Program-made: the position numbers and the translations under genes
Part shown: positions 36,619 to 44,888 of the stretch, in pieces
Layout of the letters: every line of letters starts with the position of its first letter
Numbering within the stretch: the stretch's first letter is position 1
The notes under the pieces: model-generated
What the model was told of the DNA's origin: nothing
What the model saw: the letters and a program-made list of their open reading frames with translations, nothing else
The model's database searches: none
Origin: JAUIAI01 sp963732405
GTDB taxonomy: Bacteria > Pseudomonadota > Gammaproteobacteria > Burkholderiales > Burkholderiaceae_E
Direction: 5' to 3'
NCBI GenBank assembly: GCA_963732405.1
Contig: CAVSZG010000001.1
Coordinates: 1-64,000 of the forward strand
DNA length: 64,000 nucleotides

Positions 36619-37950
36619 CTACTCCAGCACCAGCGCTGGACCGTCAGCGAAAGGCGGCCGCCGTTGGGCTGCGCACAGGTCACCCGTCGATGGGCGGGCG
36701 CCGAGAAACAGTCGACCTGCCTTGAAACGAACGACGTCGAACTCGCGGGGACACTGCTGGGCGGACGGAACGCGGAACGCCGCGCATCCGCCCGATGTCA
36801 CCTCTTGCGATTGCCCAACACGCCATGCGGAGGCGCCGCACTTCGCAGCCGTCAGCGCCGCGGCGACGCCATCGGTCAATGGCGTCAGCGAGCGCTGCTC
36901 GAACATAAAGTCTGCTTCCGTGGCGTCCGACAGTGCCAGCGCGGTGCCGAGCGTGAACCGGCCTGCGTTGCGACCGCGCAGGATAGGCGTTTTGCCTTGG
37001 GCGTCCGCAAAGACGGTGAACTCCACGTACCAGCGGTCGCGCTCGAAGTTGAATGCTCGCGTGAGATAAGTGGGGCGCGTGCCGCCAAGCATTTCCACCG
37101 CGGCGCTGCGCCATGCTCCCGCGAGTGTCTCCCGAGGGCGCGAAGCCTTTGGCACCAAAGCGATCACGCGCGCGATGCCGCCCGTTGCGTCTCTGACTTT
37201 CGGCGCGCCGATGAACAGGGTCGCGCCTGTTGCCGGCAACTGGTCAAGATGATTCAAGGCCTCCAACGCCCACTTGCCTGCACCGAGCAACTCGCGATGC
37301 GCCTCGTAGGTGCCATCGACACCGACATCGAACGAGATCGTATCCACGGCCACGCCCCAGACACTGCGCTCCTTGACCAGAAAGCGAATCGCGTCAGGGC
37401 CGAAGCCGGGAAAGTGTTTGACGTGTTTGTCATCGAGACCGATGTAGGCGGCCTCAGCGATCTTGCGATCCCAGCCGGTGTACAGTGCCACCACGGCGCC
37501 GTCTGGAATGCGCCCATGTTTCATTTCCCAGGCCTTGATGTGGTCAGGCTGAATCACGGCATCCCGGTCGCGTTCGCTCTCGCGGCGAAAGTCAATGACG
37601 ACGACGGGCGCAATCAATGCCGGTGCGCTGAGCGCTTCCATGTTCTGCCCACCGGCGCTGAAGTGGCTCGGCGCGTCGATCTGCGTGCCCATGTGCTCGT
37701 GGATGCGCCACGCATTGGCGGCAACACCGTTCTTCTCGTGCGTAGCGATCGGCTGCAACTCGAAGCCGAATGTGATGCCGGGAACAGGGATGAACGGAAA
37801 GTTCTTGTCCAAGGTGTGCGTCAGATCGACGATGTCCGAGGCCTTGAGAAAGTTCGCCAGCGTGTTCACAGGCAGCGAAGGGTTTGGCGCAGCGCAACCC
37901 CACAATGCTACGGTGGCCAGCACAGCGGCCAGCTTCGATTGGGGACCCAC
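36619..37950 (-). CDS. Cyclase-family lipoprotein with APCDD1-like C-terminal domain
   Basis: 443 aa. Lipoprotein signal (lipobox ALWGC). Residues 38-250 are the cyclase/kynurenine-formamidase-like fold: VDLTHTLDKNFPF, and the metal motif HMGTQIDAPSHF (Gln replaces the usual His), then GWDRK and WGVAVDTISFDVG. Residues 265-440 look like an APCDD1 domain: LAGAWRSAAVEMLGG, YLTRAFNFERDRWYVEF, FADAQGKTPIL-G, CPREFDVV and RLFLGARPSTGDLC. Divergent from the HxlR regulator (85-base gap). Substrate unknown. Confidence 0.8.
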   Translation of the reverse strand: MGPQSKLAAVLATVALWGCAAPNPSLPVNTLANFLKASDIVDLTHTLDKNFPFIPVPGITFGFELQPIATHEKNGVAANAWRIHEHMGTQIDAPSHFSAGGQNMEALSAPALIAPVVVIDFRRESERDRDAVIQPDHIKAWEMKHGRIPDGAVVALYTGWDRKIAEAAYIGLDDKHVKHFPGFGPDAIRFLVKERSVWGVAVDTISFDVGVDGTYEAHRELLGAGKWALEALNHLDQLPATGATLFIGAPKVRDATGGIARVIALVPKASRPRETLAGAWRSAAVEMLGGTRPTYLTRAFNFERDRWYVEFTVFADAQGKTPILRGRNAGRFTLGTALALSDATEADFMFEQRSLTPLTDGVAAALTAAKCGASAWRVGQSQEVTSGGCAAFRVPSAQQCPREFDVVRFKAGRLFLGARPSTGDLCAAQRRPPFADGPALVLE

Positions 37951-38035
37951 TCGAGACTCCTGATCTCCTGATTGTTGATAGCCTATTATGTGCCGCAGGC
38001 ACCGGCCTCTTCAAGAACTGACATCGATGTAAGCC

Positions 38036-38410
38036 ATGACACCCAAGCAACTACCCCCCCCGATGCCGACCGATGACCACGTAATTGACAAGATGCGCGA
38101 CTGCCCCGTGATGACGACCGTGCAGATCTTGGGTGGCCGCTGGAAACCGCGCATCCTGTGGCACCTGCGCTCGCGCGCAGCGAGCTTCGGCGAGTTGCAG
38201 CGTGCTACAGAAGCATCAGAGCGCATGTTGAGCAAGAGTTTGCGCGAGCTGGAAGCGCACAAGGTCATCACCCGCACCGTGGTGCCTGTTGGCAAAGTGG
38301 TCACAACGCAATACGCGTTCTCTGAATACGGCTTGTCGCTCGTCCCGGTGTTGGACGCCATGGGGCAATGGGGGCTGGCTCATCAGCGGGGAAACACTCA
38401 GGCAGCGTGA
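38036..38410 (+). CDS. HxlR-family transcriptional regulator
   Basis: 124 aa winged helix. DCPVMTTVQILGGRWKPRILWHLRSRAASFGELQRATE and SERMLSKSLRELEAHKVITRTV are the HxlR pattern; a C-terminal dimer helix ends VPVLDAMGQWGLAH. The CP motif Cys is present near residue 22 (redox or thiol sensing possible). It is divergent from the cyclase-APCDD1 gene and probably controls it. Confidence 0.9.
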   Translation: MTPKQLPPPMPTDDHVIDKMRDCPVMTTVQILGGRWKPRILWHLRSRAASFGELQRATEASERMLSKSLRELEAHKVITRTVVPVGKVVTTQYAFSEYGLSLVPVLDAMGQWGLAHQRGNTQAA

Positions 38411-38625
38411 CCACCCGCCGTCCGAGCGCTGGTGGCGTCACTGCGGACGACTTTCTCATGATCCACGCGTGCCTGCGCAGGTTGGGTCGTATCGAGCGGG
38501 GAGCGAACGGGCGGATCGATGAAACGCGACAAATCGCCTTTGCGGCTCCCACCCTGCCCGGCCAAGTACAGGCGAACGGATTGGTCGGTGTTCGGCGACA
38601 CCGCGATTTTCCATCGAACAGCCAT
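38398..38625 (-). pseudogene. RHH antitoxin-like remnant
   Basis: MAVRWKIAVSPNTDQSVRLYLAGQGGSRKGDLSRFID matches the RHH protein at 17800 (TVTKETDATLRAYLGAQGMRKGDISKFIE). After PPVRS the similarity stops and the tail is unrelated. No toxin accompanies it. The last bases overlap the HxlR stop. Confidence 0.65.
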
Positions 38626-38727
38626 CACGGCTCCGGGAGAGTTTTGAAAGGTGTTTATCGATTCAAGCACCGATGTCGCCAATGGTGATCGGTTGCCGAT
38701 GTCGGGTGCCAGGGAAACCAAGCCTTT

Positions 38728-39042
38728 TTATCGAGCCAGCCGATCGAAGCTTGGGGCTAACCACTGCCCCGACAGGCGTTGCGTTGAATGGAACACCCGC
38801 AGGATCTCGATCGTCTCACCACGCACTCGGTACGGCACCACGTAACGGGTCTTGAGGACCACCAATTCGCGCCTGTCGGCCACTCGTTCGCGTCGGCCAA
38901 GCCCCGGCTGTTTGGCAAGACTCTGCACCGCTACTAGCACCCGCTGAACCACTTGCTGCGCGGCCACTGGATCTTGCGCGGCGATGTAGGCCGCCTCTTC
39001 TTCCAGGTTGCGCAGCGCCGCACGCAGCAGTCTAATCCGCAT
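38728..39042 (-). CDS. parE: ParE/RelE-family toxin
   Basis: 104 aa from the ATG at 39042. RLLRAALRNLEEEAAYIAAQDPVAAQQVVQRVLVAVQSLAKQPGLGR is the ParE helical hairpin and loop. The beta sheet has RELVVLKTRYVVPYRVRGETIEILRVFHSTQRL, with the conserved Arg/Tyr pattern. It overlaps the antitoxin by 11 bases. The toxin frame is intact although its antitoxin is broken. Confidence 0.9.
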   Translation of the reverse strand: MRIRLLRAALRNLEEEAAYIAAQDPVAAQQVVQRVLVAVQSLAKQPGLGRRERVADRRELVVLKTRYVVPYRVRGETIEILRVFHSTQRLSGQWLAPSFDRLAR

Positions 39043-39274
39043 CCGGGGCCCACTGACGCACCAGTGCCACCACCGCGTCGTCGGTCGCGAAGTCGCCCGC
39101 ATCAGCCGCCAGCAATGCGGCCTGAATCTCCTCCACCTGCCAGGCGTTGTCGTCGACGTAAGCGCGAATCGCCTCGGCCGCCAGAATAGACTTGCTGCGT
39201 TACGTCGCACCCGCCAACTGCTCCAGCCCTCGCTTGGTCTCTTCATCCAGCCGGATGGTCATCGTGGTTGACAT
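39032..39274 (-). pseudogene. parD: ParD/CopG antitoxin with premature stop
   Basis: Frame from the ATG at 39274: MSTTMTIRLDEETKRGLEQL, AGAT, then TAA at 39202-39200, then RSKSILAAEAIRAYVDDNAWQVEEI and the acidic tail ending APDAD. The RHH fold (GLEQLA-x-RSKS-LAAEAI) is split by the nonsense codon after residue 24. Restart downstream would lose the DNA-binding strand. The pairing and overlap with parE are typical. Confidence 0.8.
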
Positions 39275-39372
39275 AGAAGCTCGATGCTGTAATGCAATGC
39301 ACACAAAACACTACAAAAAATTGATCTGCGACTTGGTGTCGCGCAAGGCCGGCTGCTCCGAAAGGCAACACG

Positions 39373-39480
39373 ATGAGCGAGTAAACCGTTGACTACCGGA
39401 TCGATCGGACAAACCCGCTCCCACTCACCGACCGGCAGAACGCGGAACTGGACGTCCTGGCCAGACGCCCCGAAGCCTGC
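39373..39480 (+). pseudogene. Short antitoxin-like N-terminal scrap
   Basis: ATG at 39373, TAA at codon 4, then VDYRIDRTNPLPLTDRQNAELDVLARRPE. The P-LT-Q-AEL-AL pattern resembles N-termini of BrnA-like antitoxins. It is cut by the livH repeat that begins at 39478. Confidence 0.4.
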
Positions 39481-39775
39481 GCCGAACAGCACCAGCACCA
39501 ACACGAGCACGGCAATCGTGAGCGCAATGGTGAGCCAGAACGATAGGCCCCAGAGGCTGGCAAAGGTGAAGGCGACGAAGACGCCCAACATCATGATGCC
39601 GCCCTGGGCGAAGTTGACCACCTCGGTGGCCTTGTAGATCAGCACGAAGCCCAGGGCGATCAGGGCGTAGATGCAGCCGATCGAAATGCCTTCGATCGTG
39701 AGCTGGAGGAAGGCCACGCGCTAGCCGGGTTGGATCTTGTGCATGGCCGCACTGAGGCTGAGTGTGCCGCGTAGA
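39478..39775 (-). repeat. livH: livH 5'-end direct repeat, copy 2
   Basis: Encodes the first 78 residues of LivH (FLQLTIEGISIGCIYALIAL, FAQGGIMMLGVFVAF) with a six-base tandem expansion in VLVLVLVLF, and ends at GAGF. A non-functional gene fragment, same orientation as copy 1 at 16045-16330. Confidence 0.85.
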
Positions 39776-39852
39776 TTGCGCATTCCGCCTCGCTCGAAGG
39801 CCTGCGCAAAGTCTTCGATCGTCGCCTCCGGTTTTCTCCAACGCGCCCGCAT

Positions 39853-40317
39853 CTACTTGAACGCCGTCATCACCGTGACCGGTTCCAGATCCCATTGCGC
39901 GACGATAAAACGATCGGGATGGAGAATCTCGACCCCCAGCGGGTCAACAATCGTCGCCGGAAAATCCTTCAGGTTGCTCGTCACCAGGCAATCCGCATGA
40001 CCGGCAACGGCCGCCGCCAGGACATGCGCGTCGTTCGGATCCGGCAACTGGAAAGTCGAGACCAGGGATTGCCAGGCGATGGGCTCGACCTCCCAGTCCG
40101 GGACCGCTTCCCGCATCTGATCCCGCCGAAAACCCAACCGCCCGGTGAGTTCGGGCCGGTTTGCCTCGAGCGCCCTCACCCACTCGTCCTCGATGCGTCG
40201 CGTCCACTTGGCCGCAAAAAGACCCGTCACCGCCAGGCTCATCAACGAGTCGGCCATCACCACCGGATAGAGCACACACGCATCCAACAGCGCGGTGTAA
40301 CGCGCGTGCCCCGCCAC
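39853..40317 (-). CDS. PIN-domain toxin of an excisionase/PIN module
   Basis: 154 aa from a GTG at 40317. TALLDACVLYPVVMADSLMSLAV has the first Asp, WTRRIEDEWVRALE the Glu, PDPNDAHVLAAAVAGHADCLVTSNLKDF the second Asp cluster with the PIN hallmark. It is one base from the antitoxin stop, in the antitoxin-first order of this PIN subfamily. Appears complete. Confidence 0.88.
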   Translation of the reverse strand: MAGHARYTALLDACVLYPVVMADSLMSLAVTGLFAAKWTRRIEDEWVRALEANRPELTGRLGFRRDQMREAVPDWEVEPIAWQSLVSTFQLPDPNDAHVLAAAVAGHADCLVTSNLKDFPATIVDPLGVEILHPDRFIVAQWDLEPVTVMTAFK

Positions 40318-40318
40318 C

Positions 40319-40789
40319 TCAGTAATCCAGCCCTAGCGCTTGCGCGTCCTCGGCCATCCGATCCAGCGCCTGATGTTGGCGATGGCGCATCGCCTTCGAG
40401 TACGTCAACAGATCCTCAAACGCCACACGCCGGTGGGTTCCGACCATCCGGTGCGCCAGGCGCCCGGCCTCGATCTCTTTGATCACAAAGGGGCGCGAGA
40501 CATTCAGAAAATGCGCCGCCTCAACCGTGCTGAGCTCCTGCTTGGCCGGCATGAGCCTCACGGGCCCCCCTTCGCTAAGTGCCCCCAGCAGTTGCCCGAT
40601 CAGCTTGAGCGCCGCGGGCGGCAATTCGATGGCGGGGTGCTCCCCGCTGTCCGTGGTCAGCGTGATCGCGGCGGCGCGCGAATGATCCAGGCTTTCTATG
40701 ATGCATCGCTGGGCCACCCGGGCCATCTCCTGATCTTTGGGGCTCAGGACGGGAGGGTCAACGACGCGCGGCTTCTCTGAAACGTTCAT
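40319..40789 (-). CDS. Excisionase-type HTH antitoxin
   Basis: 156 aa from the ATG at 40789. The excisionase-like DNA-binding domain is at residues 80-135 (ELSTVEAAHFLNVSRPFVIKEIEAGRLAHRMVGTHRRVAFEDLLTY). The N-terminal 75 residues are of mixed structure. The C-terminus QALDRMAEDAQALGLDY is acidic and probably wraps the PIN toxin. A fragment of a second copy is at 30587. Confidence 0.88.
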   Translation of the reverse strand: MNVSEKPRVVDPPVLSPKDQEMARVAQRCIIESLDHSRAAAITLTTDSGEHPAIELPPAALKLIGQLLGALSEGGPVRLMPAKQELSTVEAAHFLNVSRPFVIKEIEAGRLAHRMVGTHRRVAFEDLLTYSKAMRHRQHQALDRMAEDAQALGLDY

Positions 40790-40942
40790 GACGACTCTCC
40801 TTGAGTGGGGCAACCCCGCTTGTCACCCGCAGGATCCTGATGATAGGGAGACGATGCCACAAGTGCAATAAATGCACTAAATGCATTAAGTGAATTCCGC
40901 GCAACGGCCTCCCCAGCAGAACCAACGGCCGCAGGAGACGCA

Positions 40943-40981
40943 TGGGCGCAGTGCAAGGGATTCGAACCCTCGACACCGTTT
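40943..40981 (-). other. tRNA 3'-end-like sequence
   Basis: On the minus strand a T-arm-like AGGGTTCGAATCCCT is followed by TGCACTGCGCCCA. No matching 5' acceptor or anticodon arm is present. It may be the leftover tRNA 3' part carried by an integrating element at an attachment site, or chance. Confidence 0.35.
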
Positions 40982-41146
40982 TCCTGCGCCGCGCCGAGAC
41001 CCAACCCATCACCGGTCGGCCGGCACGCCCATTCAAGCGAACCGCGTTCAGCCTGCTGAATCGCGAGGTCGGACCACGGCCCAACACGAGGGTTTTCTCA
41101 GGCATCAAGACCACCGGATGAAAAGTCCAGCGGTCCTTTTGTGACG

Positions 41147-41434
41147 CTAAACCGCCGTCGGTTCGTTGACCTGAAGCGCAACCTCCAGGCCAGCGGCACT
41201 GGCCATGCCGACCAGCGACTCCAGCCCGAACACACTGATCTTGCCCCGCATCAGATCCGATATCCGCGGCTGCGTGACGCCGAGCAGAGCCGCCGCCTCG
41301 GTTTGATTCAGGCCGGCCCGCTCGATGCGCGCCTTGAGCGCGATCATCAGCGTCGAGCGCAACCGCATATTCAGCGCCTGCTCGGGGCTGTCTTCGATCG
41401 CATCCCAGACACTGGCAAATCGTTGCTCACTCAT
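41147..41434 (-). CDS. XRE-family antitoxin (HigA2-like)
   Basis: 95 aa from the ATG at 41434, which overlaps the toxin stop (ATGA). RLRSTLMIALKARIERAGLNQTEAAALLGVTQPRISDLMRGKISVF is the HTH. The family ends EVALQV as here. It follows the toxin gene, as in HigB2/HigA2-type pairs. Confidence 0.88.
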   Translation of the reverse strand: MSEQRFASVWDAIEDSPEQALNMRLRSTLMIALKARIERAGLNQTEAAALLGVTQPRISDLMRGKISVFGLESLVGMASAAGLEVALQVNEPTAV

Positions 41435-41778
41435 GAACCACGCTCCTGCAATGTTCTGACCAGATCCCGGTAGCGCCGGGTCGCCATCGCCAGATCGGCC
41501 GGCGAAGTCTTCTGGGTCTGCTTCTGAAAGCAATGCAACACGTAAATCGCGTCAGCCAGCTTGGCCACATACATCACCCGAAAGGCGCCTGAGGCCTCAC
41601 GAATACGGATCTCGCGTACGCCGGAACCCACCTGACCCATCGGTTTCCAATCATCCGGCTCCAGACCCCGCTGCACCCGATCAATCTGAAAACCCGCATC
41701 ACGCCGCGCGTCCTCGGGAAAATCTCGAAGATCCTCTAACGAACGACCTTCGAAAACGACTGGTTTGATGGCAGGCAT
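41431..41778 (-). CDS. Gp49/HigB2-like RelE-fold toxin
   Basis: 115 aa. KPVVFEGRSLEDLRDFPEDARRDAGFQIDRVQRGLEPDDWKPM, GVREIRIREASGAFRVMYVAKLADAIYVLHCFQKQTQKTSPADL is the phage-derived Gp49-like pattern, with R-x-I---FR-Y and FQKK-like residues intact. Predicted ribosome-dependent mRNA interferase. Toxin-first operon with the XRE antitoxin. Confidence 0.9.
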   Translation of the reverse strand: MPAIKPVVFEGRSLEDLRDFPEDARRDAGFQIDRVQRGLEPDDWKPMGQVGSGVREIRIREASGAFRVMYVAKLADAIYVLHCFQKQTQKTSPADLAMATRRYRDLVRTLQERGS

Positions 41779-42203
41779 GTCGGATTATACAAATATTTGT
41801 ATTGGACCGCATCCCCATCCATGACAGCAGGACTTCCCGATCGCCAGCCGCCTCGCGCAACGAGTCAAGGAAAGCGCCGGCGATTGTGCAGTGCCGTTAA
41901 CGTACAAAATTCTCCGTTTCTTGAAGGCTCCCCTACCTGGCCCCCTCATTGCCGGCCAGTGGACAGTCGTCCGACGCCGCCAGAAGCGCCTCCATCACGG
42001 GTTCCGGTGCCCAGCCCGCACCCGAAACCTCGGGCGCCGCCTGGGTATCCCCGGATGGCGCCCGGTTGTCGGCCGCCGCCCGGTGCGCCTCGCGCAGCGC
42101 CTGCCCCCGGCCGTCACGCGAGTAGCGCAAATCCTTCTGATGCGGATCGCACTGCGTGGCGTCGATCTGCGCGACCCCGATCCCGACCCCGCGCAGGAGC
42201 AGC

Positions 42204-42658
42204 AATGCCGGTCCATCGAGCCCGACGCCAGCACGAACGGCCGGTCCACCGTCGCCCCTGGTTCTTGTGGATCGTCGTCGCATACCCGTGATCGATCGCC
42301 TGACAGGCCGCCAGGTCCACCGTGACGCGCCGGCCGGCACCGCCGGAACCACTGGCATCCAGCTGCACGGCGATGGTGCCCGGCGCCGTCTGCTCGACCG
42401 TGGCGAGCGTCCCGTTCTTCACCCCCAGCACCGGATCAATGCGCAGGAACACCACCCGGTCCCCGGCCGCAAAGACTCGCTGGCGACTGTCGGTCGCATA
42501 GACCCGCTCCTGGGCCAACACACCCTGTGCTTCGAGCGCTTCGCGGACCACGTCGTTGAGTCCACGGACATCGACCCGCCAATGCACGAGCATGATCCGG
42601 CTGCCCCCGGCTGACCTGGCGGGTCGTCATCAACAGATGCGCATGATGGTTTAGCAGC
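42204..42658 (-). pseudogene. traA: TraA-type relaxase/helicase fragment, copy 2
   Basis: Same fused relaxase His-motif and helicase segments as copy 1, with the same missing G. It stops at GSMDRH, where similarity to copy 1 ends, and is joined to unrelated sequence. Part of that sequence (HQK-LR--RDGRGQALREAHRAAA) recurs at about 44950-45030. Confidence 0.8.
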
Positions 42659-42659
42659 T

Positions 42660-42711
42660 GCGGCGACCCCGGTGGGGCCGCGCCATGGGTCGACCCGGCC
42701 AGCGCACGGCT
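42660..42711. repeat. Approximately 50-bp element with GGGTCGACCC palindrome, copy 3
   Basis: Third copy of the element beside the recombinase, again between the TraA fragment and the MFS 3' end. Confidence 0.5.
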
Positions 42712-42737
42712 TGACCGAACCCGCCGCACTTTGCGGG

Positions 42738-44022
42738 TCAGCGCGCAGCGCCAAGCGCGGGCATCGCGCGCAGCGTCCGCACCGAGGAGCCCGCGATCAG
42801 GCACGCCTGCACCACGAAGCCGCCTGCGGCAAGCAGCAAACAAGCGGCGATGCCCTGGGCACCGGCAACGCTCGCCACGCCCGCTCCAAGGGCCGCACCA
42901 AGGGGCCGAGCGCCGGCGTTGGCAGTGAGGAAGATCGAGCCAACACGCCCCAGCAGCGGTGCCGGCGTGAGTGTCTGACGCAGCGTCGTCGAGCTCACGG
43001 TCCAGACGATCGGACCGGCACCGAAGAGGAAGAACGACAGCGCAGCCAACGCCGGCGCTGGCCAGACCAACGACGCGGCCATCGTGAACGCCGCGGCTAC
43101 CGAGACCAGCGGCCCGAGCGTGATGGCGACACCAAACCGTGCTCGGGCCATGATGCGTGGCGCCGCGAGCGCTCCAAGAACCATGCCGGCACCGTACAGC
43201 GAGAAGCGTGAGGCCGATGCCCCGCGCACCCAGCCCAAGGTGCTGTACCGCGTGCGGCACGTAGGCCGCCTGAAGCACCATCCACGCCAGGTTCCACACC
43301 ACTGAAGTCAGCAGCACCGGGCGCAGCAACCGGTCGTGCCAGACAAAGCGGGCGCCTTCGCGCAACTGGGCCAGCGCAGGCGGGCGTGGTGCCGCCATTG
43401 CGGGGGCCGCGCCGGCGGCGCGCAGCGCGGTGTCGGTGGGCAGGCACCGCAGCAGCAGCACAGCCACCAGCGAGAGCAGCGCAGCGAGCAGAAAAGCGCC
43501 ACCGCCGCCGCTGGCTGCCACCACCGCACCGGCCAGCGCAGGGCCGGCGGCAAAGGCGAGGCTGCGCGCAAGCTCAAGGCGGCCGTTGGCGCGCGCCAGC
43601 GCTTCACGCGGCACCAGCGCAGGCACCATGGCTGGCGCAGCGACGCTGAACGCCACCGTGCCTACCGCGCCGGCGAAACCCAGCAGCGCCAGCGCCGCCA
43701 TCGACAGTCCGGCGCCCGATGCAACCCAGGTCAAAGCCGCCAGCAGCGCCATCGCCAGCACGCGGATCGCCTCGGCTGCGACCATCATGCGCCGGCGCGA
43801 GGCGCGGTCGGCCCACAGGCCCAGTGGCAGCGTAAGCAACAGGAACGGCAGGCTTTGTGCCGCTGCGAGCAGACCGACCTCGCTCGCGCCCGCGTCGAAC
43901 GCAAGCACCGCGACGATGGGCACGGCAGCAAGGCTGATCTGCTCCGCAGCCTGCGCGGCGAGGTTGGCGCCGGCAAGGTGCCTGAAGGCGCGGGGCAGGC
44001 CGGTGGCGAGGTCGGTGGTCAT
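42738..44022 (-). pseudogene. MFS transporter (DHA-like) with one frameshift
   Basis: Full-length 12-helix major facilitator interrupted once. From the ATG at 44022: PRAFRHLAGANLAAQAAEQISLAAVP, the MFS loop GLWADRASRRRMMV, then GGGGAFLLAALLSLVAVLLL. At 43201-43207 an extra base (GAGAAGCG versus GAGAGCG in copy 1) shifts GLTL away from SLYGAGMVLGALAAP; the rest continues to ALGAAR. The length is 3n+1, as expected. Possible drug or metabolite exporter if the shift is a read error. Confidence 0.8.
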
Positions 44023-44309
44023 GGCGTCGAGTGGGTGCGGCTGGCCGATCATGGGAGCGATCCGCGATGATTCCGCGTTGTCGGCACCGCCGGGCGCCGG
44101 ATTCGGACATGTAGTTCAAACGCGACGCTGAGCACATGGTCGATCGTTGACGACCACCCTAGCCTGGTTCAACCGCTTTGCCACACGAATCGCGCGCAAT
44201 CGGCGCCACTCTGCACGAATGGGTAGCCCAGGCCGCAATCATCGAAATCGACGAAAAAAAGGCATGAACCGCATCCCTATCAATGACAGCAGCACTTCAT
44301 CGATAACGG

Positions 44310-44888
44310 TCAGTGCAAGGTCGGGGTGGGCGGACCACCACAACACCGTTTAAATTTTTTGCCGCTGCCACACGGACACGGCTCGTTCCGCCCGACCTTG
44401 GGTTCGCTGCGCCGCGGTGCTCGGCCAGACACTGGTATCGCATTGGCTCGCCGGTGCGGTTCGAAGTAACGGTACATCTGGATCAGCCCCACCGTCATCA
44501 ACTCGATCAGCCGCTCCCGCTGCGCAACGGAAATGGGGTCAGGCCGCAAGCTCGGATCTGGGTCATGCTCATGGGCCAGCGTCATGAACGGCAGGATCAT
44601 GCCGAACCGATCATCGTCCAGGATGATCTCGTTCCAGACGCGCTGGCTCAGGCTCACCGCCCACAGGAATCCCTGCGCCCAGTCGTTCGCCTGGGCCACC
44701 CCGTCGGCATCCTCCTGCAGCAGGGGAAGATGAACATCTTTTCGCTTCAGGGACTGCTGCAGGTTGTGCCCCACCGTGTTCCAGTGCCCCATCACCAGGC
44801 CGATCACCTCGCCGGCCTGCACCGGGTCGGCAAGCCGGTCAAGCTCCGCCTCACTGAGCGGACCATCCAGTGCCTGTGACCGTTTCAT
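44310..44888 (-). CDS. YecA/UPF0149-family protein with SEC-C zinc motif
   Basis: 192 aa. The N-terminal 130 residues are a helical UPF0149 domain (LSEAELDRLADPVQAGEVIGLVMGHWN, DWAQGFLWAVSL). The C-terminus is a SEC-C motif, EPKVGRNEPCPCGSGKKFKRCCG, that binds zinc via C-x-C-x8-C-C. Soluble, possibly ribosome- or SecA-associated. The start follows directly on the tail of the tacT frame. Confidence 0.9.
   Translation of the reverse strand: MKRSQALDGPLSEAELDRLADPVQAGEVIGLVMGHWNTVGHNLQQSLKRKDVHLPLLQEDADGVAQANDWAQGFLWAVSLSQRVWNEIILDDDRFGMILPFMTLAHEHDPDPSLRPDPISVAQRERLIELMTVGLIQMYRYFEPHRRANAIPVSGRAPRRSEPKVGRNEPCPCGSGKKFKRCCGGPPTPTLH

Larger units (their letters stand above)
42204..43270 (-). repeat. 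traA-MFS block, copy 2
   Basis: Counterpart of 33171-34212. This copy keeps the complete 5' part of the MFS gene and its upstream region; copy 1 is a deletion derivative. Confidence 0.85.
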
